In this document: piece by piece, positions 7,273-9,862 of the stretch
Layout: the number at the start of each line of letters is the position of its first letter
Numbering within the stretch: position 1 is the stretch's first letter
DNA from: Pyrinomonadaceae bacterium
GTDB lineage: Bacteria > Acidobacteriota > Blastocatellia > Pyrinomonadales > Pyrinomonadaceae
Length of the DNA: 9,862 bases
Assembly (NCBI GenBank): GCA_013695245.1
Contig: JACDAW010000518.1
Span: 1-9,862 of the forward strand
Reading direction: 5' to 3'
Position numbers and translations under genes: made by a program
The notes under the pieces: generated by a model
Told to the model about the DNA's origin: nothing
The model's database searches: none
What the model saw: only the letters and a program-made list of their open reading frames with translations

Positions 7273-7353
7273 GGGTCGCAACTTAGATTTTCATATCAAA
7301 CACCACTGCAACCGTCGCGGGCAAAGCGAAGGGTGTATTATCATTAAAACCCG

Positions 7354-8331
7354 ATGAGCGATGTAGGACAATTAAGAGCGACTCTTGCTGAAATTGCGGC
7401 TGATATTTCCGAGTGTGCCGATTACGCGCGCGAACTTGGCATCGAGACGATTGAGGGCGTACCGCACGAAGATTCAACTCCTTCCCAAGCGACACAAGTA
7501 AACGTCACTTCGCCCGCGCTTTCCAAAGCTCTGGAGCGAAACGCAAGAGGCGCGACAACCTCGAACACAAACTTGCCCGCGCCGACTTCTGCGAGCGCGC
7601 TTGCAGGTCAAACGGCGAACGCCTCTCTCATCAGAGAAGCGCCGCCAGCTTCACTAACGCCGATGGCTACACGAAAAACAAAGAAATACCCGGACGACAA
7701 TCCTCCTCCGCCACAAGAGACATTGTTTGGCGAAGTGACGCCGCAGGACGATAAAAGCCTTCCGCGTTCAAACGAAACTTTAGAAGACATCCGCACCGAC
7801 ATCGGCGAATGTATGCGCTGCCCGCTCTGCTGTCAGGGACGCACACACGTCGTCAATAGCGAAGGCAACAAAGGAGCGCGTTTAATGTTTGTCGGCGAAG
7901 CTCCGGGTGCGGATGAAGACGCGAGCGGACGGCCTTTTGTCGGTCGCGCGGGTCAACTCTTAAATAAAATCATCGAAGCCATCGGCATGAAGCGCGAAGA
8001 CGTTTTCATCGGCAACGTCAATCGCTGCCGCCCGCCGCAAAACCGCACGCCCACGCCCGCCGAAGCGAAAATCTGCAAACCGTTTCTGCTGCGCGAAATC
8101 GCCGTCGTCAAACCGGATGTAATAGTTGTGCTCGGCAACACGGCGATGAAAAATCTGCTCGACACCAAGGAAGGCATCACGAAACTGCGCGGAGAGTTTC
8201 AAGATTATCGCGGCATCAAGGTGATGCCCACCTTCCATCCTGCATACCTTCTGCGCGATCCAACGAAGAAGCGCGAGACGTGGGACGACATGAAGAAAGT
8301 AAGGGATTATTTGAGCGGCAAGGCGAAGTAA
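7354..8331 (+). CDS. Family 4 uracil-DNA glycosylase with long N-terminal extension
   Basis: The enzyme removes uracil from DNA as the first step of base excision repair. The catalytic domain (about 143-325) has all four [4Fe-4S] cysteines: Cys153 and Cys156 in ECMRCPLC, Cys225 in NVNRCRPPQNR, and Cys241. It also has motif A, GEAPGADED (181-189), GRPFVG (192-197), and motif HPAYLLR (295-301). The first 140 or so residues are an oddity: a short helical piece (about 1-35), then a Ser/Thr/Ala/Pro-rich stretch that looks disordered. Family 4 enzymes are commonly about 200 residues, so this one is much longer. Within the tail, QETLF (121-125) resembles a sliding-clamp binding peptide. The ATG at 7354 has no ribosome binding site; TATTAT at 7336-7341 could give a nearly leaderless transcript. 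It follows coaBC by 81 bases. Confidence 0.94.
   Translation: MSDVGQLRATLAEIAADISECADYARELGIETIEGVPHEDSTPSQATQVNVTSPALSKALERNARGATTSNTNLPAPTSASALAGQTANASLIREAPPASLTPMATRKTKKYPDDNPPPPQETLFGEVTPQDDKSLPRSNETLEDIRTDIGECMRCPLCCQGRTHVVNSEGNKGARLMFVGEAPGADEDASGRPFVGRAGQLLNKIIEAIGMKREDVFIGNVNRCRPPQNRTPTPAEAKICKPFLLREIAVVKPDVIVVLGNTAMKNLLDTKEGITKLRGEFQDYRGIKVMPTFHPAYLLRDPTKKRETWDDMKKVRDYLSGKAK
8182..8304 (+). repeat. Duplicated C-terminal UDG block, copy 1
   Basis: These 41 codons (from KLRGEF to MKKVR, residues 277-317 of the first glycosylase) align without gaps to 9682-9804. By direct count 100 of 123 bases and 35 of 41 residues are identical. Most base changes are synonymous. Confidence 0.85.
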
Positions 8332-8434
8332 TATTTACAGATGAATAATAAATAGAAGTTGTCTCGCATTACGTCGCAGAGTGCTTTGATGTTGCGATCT
8401 GCATATCCTGCCATAAGCGAGTTGGGATGAGACC

Positions 8435-9175
8435 ATGATGTCAGCTCTTAATAATTATTCAGCGATTAAGAACAGGAATCTTAGAGACAAGATTCAAGAA
8501 GAATTGCGGGAGTGTACGCATCTGCAAGAAGCAGCACAAAAATGCGCCCGCCTTTTCTATGAGGAGTTTCAGGAATCTGTTGTTCTCACCCGACTGTTCG
8601 TGACGCTTCCCTTTAAGGACTTGCCAGCCAGAGACAAAACTTTTGTCTCCGACCTCGCCAGCTTGAGAGAAATTACGAATCTACTAACCGATAAGACGCC
8701 CGTGCTATCACTTTTGGGAACTTGTGGGTTACGGGCTGAATGGAACGAACGCTATAAATCTCAAGGGCACTTGGGTATCCCCCTTGTGTCAGCGAGTTTT
8801 GTTGAGTCAATTCCGATGGTGTCGCGCCTGATGAGTGATATGGGGATTGGCTTGGACTGGTTCAACGAGTGGGAGCCAAATCTTGTTATCAAGAGTTTAG
8901 GACGTAGCGCGGGGGTGTTTTACGTGCGCGATGCAAAGACGCGGGTTGATCAGCAGAACAGGAAGATCGTGTCAGCACAGGATTTTGTTGCAGCTCACGA
9001 CATCAAAACGGTCTTCGGCTTAGGCGGAAGCTATCTGAACGGTAGCTTCGTCACCATAATAATTTTTACGAGGGAGTTTGTAGAGCAGTCACAGGCTGAA
9101 GGATTTATGTTATTAGTGAACGCTTTCAAGATTGCAACAATGAGATTAGTCATGCAAGGAGCGATATTCGCCTGA
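8435..9175 (+). CDS. Unknown protein, possible stand-alone sensory domain
   Basis: This 246-residue protein has no signal peptide and no confident membrane helix. The N-terminal 50 residues are charged and probably helical (NLRDKIQEELRECTHLQEAA). Later segments alternate hydrophobic strands and helices: VLSLLGTCGLRAEWNERYKS (about 89-108), GHLGIPLVSASFVESIPMVS (about 111-130), and VFGLGGSYLNGSFVTIIIF (about 192-210). From memory, the W-N-x-R...GH-x-x-IPL...P-M-V-S and the FGLGG...G strand pattern resemble the input region of some large GAF/PAS-type histidine kinases, with no kinase part here; this could not be checked. Seven of its 16 Arg codons are AGA or AGG, against 0 of 15 in the following gene and 4 of 23 in the preceding one, and the base composition is visibly more AT-rich. 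That suggests a later arrival. The ATG at 8435 follows GGGATGAG; an in-frame ATG at 8438 is also possible. Confidence 0.82.
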   Translation: MMSALNNYSAIKNRNLRDKIQEELRECTHLQEAAQKCARLFYEEFQESVVLTRLFVTLPFKDLPARDKTFVSDLASLREITNLLTDKTPVLSLLGTCGLRAEWNERYKSQGHLGIPLVSASFVESIPMVSRLMSDMGIGLDWFNEWEPNLVIKSLGRSAGVFYVRDAKTRVDQQNRKIVSAQDFVAAHDIKTVFGLGGSYLNGSFVTIIIFTREFVEQSQAEGFMLLVNAFKIATMRLVMQGAIFA

Positions 9176-9216
9176 AATGATTCGCACATCAATCATTTCT
9201 CCTTTGCCTTTTCTTT
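9174..9216 (+). terminator. Possible intrinsic terminator after the unknown gene
   Basis: A perfect 9-bp stem, GAAATGATT (9174-9182) with AATCATTTC (9191-9199), has an eight-base loop, and the T-rich TCCTTTGCCTTTTCTTT (9200-9216) follows. It overlaps the stop codon of the unknown gene. The stem is AT-rich, so its strength is doubtful. Confidence 0.4.
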
Positions 9217-9228
9217 ACACTCGATTTC

Positions 9229-9825
9229 ATGAACTCTCAAGAATCTTTTCTCTTCGACAAATCTACTTCGGCCGCCGATGAGACGCTCGACGAGATCAAC
9301 GCCGAGTTGCTGCAACGCGCGAAGCAGTTGCCGCAATTTGCGGATCGCATTTTTATTTTCGGCGAAGGCAAGCCGGGCGCACGTGTGGCGGTCGTCGGCG
9401 AATCGCCGGGCGCGCCGGATATTGATTCGGGTCGTCCGTTTATGGGCCCCGCAGGCGAGATGTTGACGCGCATCCTCGCGGCCATCGGATTGGCGCGCGC
9501 CGATTGCTACCTTACAAACACCGTCAAAATGATCTCGACTGGCGATGAAATGAGCACGGATGTTCTTTCATTCTTCGCGCCTTACCTGCACCGCGAACTC
9601 GCCGCCGTGCGTCCCCGCGTTGTGATTTCTTTCGGCAACACGCCGACGCGCGCTCTTCTCTCAACTAAACAACCGATCTCAAAACTTCGCGGCGAGTTTC
9701 ACGATTATCGCGGCATGAAATTGATGCCCACGTTTAATCCAGCTTACCTGCTGCGCGACCCGACGAAGAAGCGCGAGGTATGGGAAGACATGAAAAAGGT
9801 GCGCGCCTTTCTTGCCGAGTCTTAA
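9229..9825 (+). CDS. UDG-superfamily protein lacking the iron-sulfur cysteines
   Basis: The 198-residue protein has the family 4 uracil-DNA glycosylase fold signatures: VVGESPGAPDIDSGRPFMG (55-73), SFGNTPTRALL (134-144) and a C-terminal block almost identical to the first glycosylase. All four cluster cysteines are missing. Aligned without gaps around each motif, they become Gln29, Lys32, Met101 and Phe116. The motif His is Asn170 (NPAYLLR), and motif A reads APDID in place of ADED. The only Cys is Cys93. It may therefore have a changed or lost glycosylase activity and perhaps act as a DNA-binding or lesion-recognition protein; this is inference. QESFLF at residues 4-9 resembles a hexapeptide clamp-binding motif. 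The ATG at 9229 has no ribosome binding site. The frame is intact, with high-GC codons (all 15 Arg are CGN), so it looks like a maintained gene rather than a decaying copy. Confidence 0.88.
   Translation: MNSQESFLFDKSTSAADETLDEINAELLQRAKQLPQFADRIFIFGEGKPGARVAVVGESPGAPDIDSGRPFMGPAGEMLTRILAAIGLARADCYLTNTVKMISTGDEMSTDVLSFFAPYLHRELAAVRPRVVISFGNTPTRALLSTKQPISKLRGEFHDYRGMKLMPTFNPAYLLRDPTKKREVWEDMKKVRAFLAES
9682..9804 (+). repeat. Duplicated C-terminal UDG block, copy 2
   Basis: This is the gapless partner of 8182-8304. The six residue changes are Gln to His, Ile to Met, Val to Leu, His to Asn (the motif position), Thr to Val and Asp to Glu. Upstream of the block the two genes are much less alike, and the cysteine-bearing segments have diverged fully. 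Confidence 0.85.
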
Positions 9826-9862
9826 ATCCCGCTCGCCACTTGCAAAAGTTTCCTTCTTTGAC

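Noticed and set aside
9229..9825. Second UDG gene as a pseudogene
   Set aside because: There is no frameshift or internal stop, length is normal for the family, codon use is native, and most changes in the shared block are synonymous. These point to a maintained gene despite missing key residues.
1..9862. Phage defence island, CRISPR, transposon or integrated element
   Set aside because: No transposase, integrase, direct-repeat array, terminal inverted repeats or tRNA attachment site was seen. Only the gene at 8435-9175 shows signs of transfer.

Overview
The window looks like ordinary bacterial chromosome of moderate GC, tightly packed and without tRNA, rRNA, CRISPR or transposase genes. Gene content and protein style suggest an Acidobacteriota member, perhaps class Blastocatellia. 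The reasons are a FecR-like exported protein of a type I recall from that group, a Tat-exported N4-glycosylasparaginase-like enzyme, and coaBC next to a family 4 uracil-DNA glycosylase (UDG) with a long N-terminal tail. This placement is inferred from protein resemblance only.

The left two thirds (1-5803) is read leftward. In order of transcription it holds an exported unknown protein (5803-5219), a small unknown protein with an N-terminal QPTLF motif (5182-4832), a short-chain polyprenyl diphosphate synthase (4757-3855), a phytoene synthase (3793-2888), a Tat-signal asparaginase/glycosylasparaginase (2750-1542), a FecR-like exported protein (1232-507) with its own promoter and a strong terminator, and the 5' part of UDP-glucose 6-dehydrogenase (349 to the left edge). 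The prenyl synthase and phytoene synthase form a CrtE-CrtB pair: one makes the C15-C20 diphosphate and the other condenses two of them head to head.

A divergent intergenic region (5804-5994) separates this from the rightward genes: coaBC (coenzyme A synthesis), a family 4 UDG with a disordered N-terminal extension, an unknown 246-residue protein of distinct codon use, and a second UDG-fold protein.

The most interesting part is the right end. The second UDG-like protein matches the first in 35 of 41 residues near the C-terminus, yet it lacks all four [4Fe-4S] cysteines and has Asn in place of the motif His (HPAY to NPAY). The unknown gene lies between the two copies. Both UDG proteins, and the small unknown protein at 4832-5182, carry QxxLF or QxxxxF peptides in N-terminal, probably flexible regions; these resemble bacterial sliding-clamp (DnaN) binding motifs.
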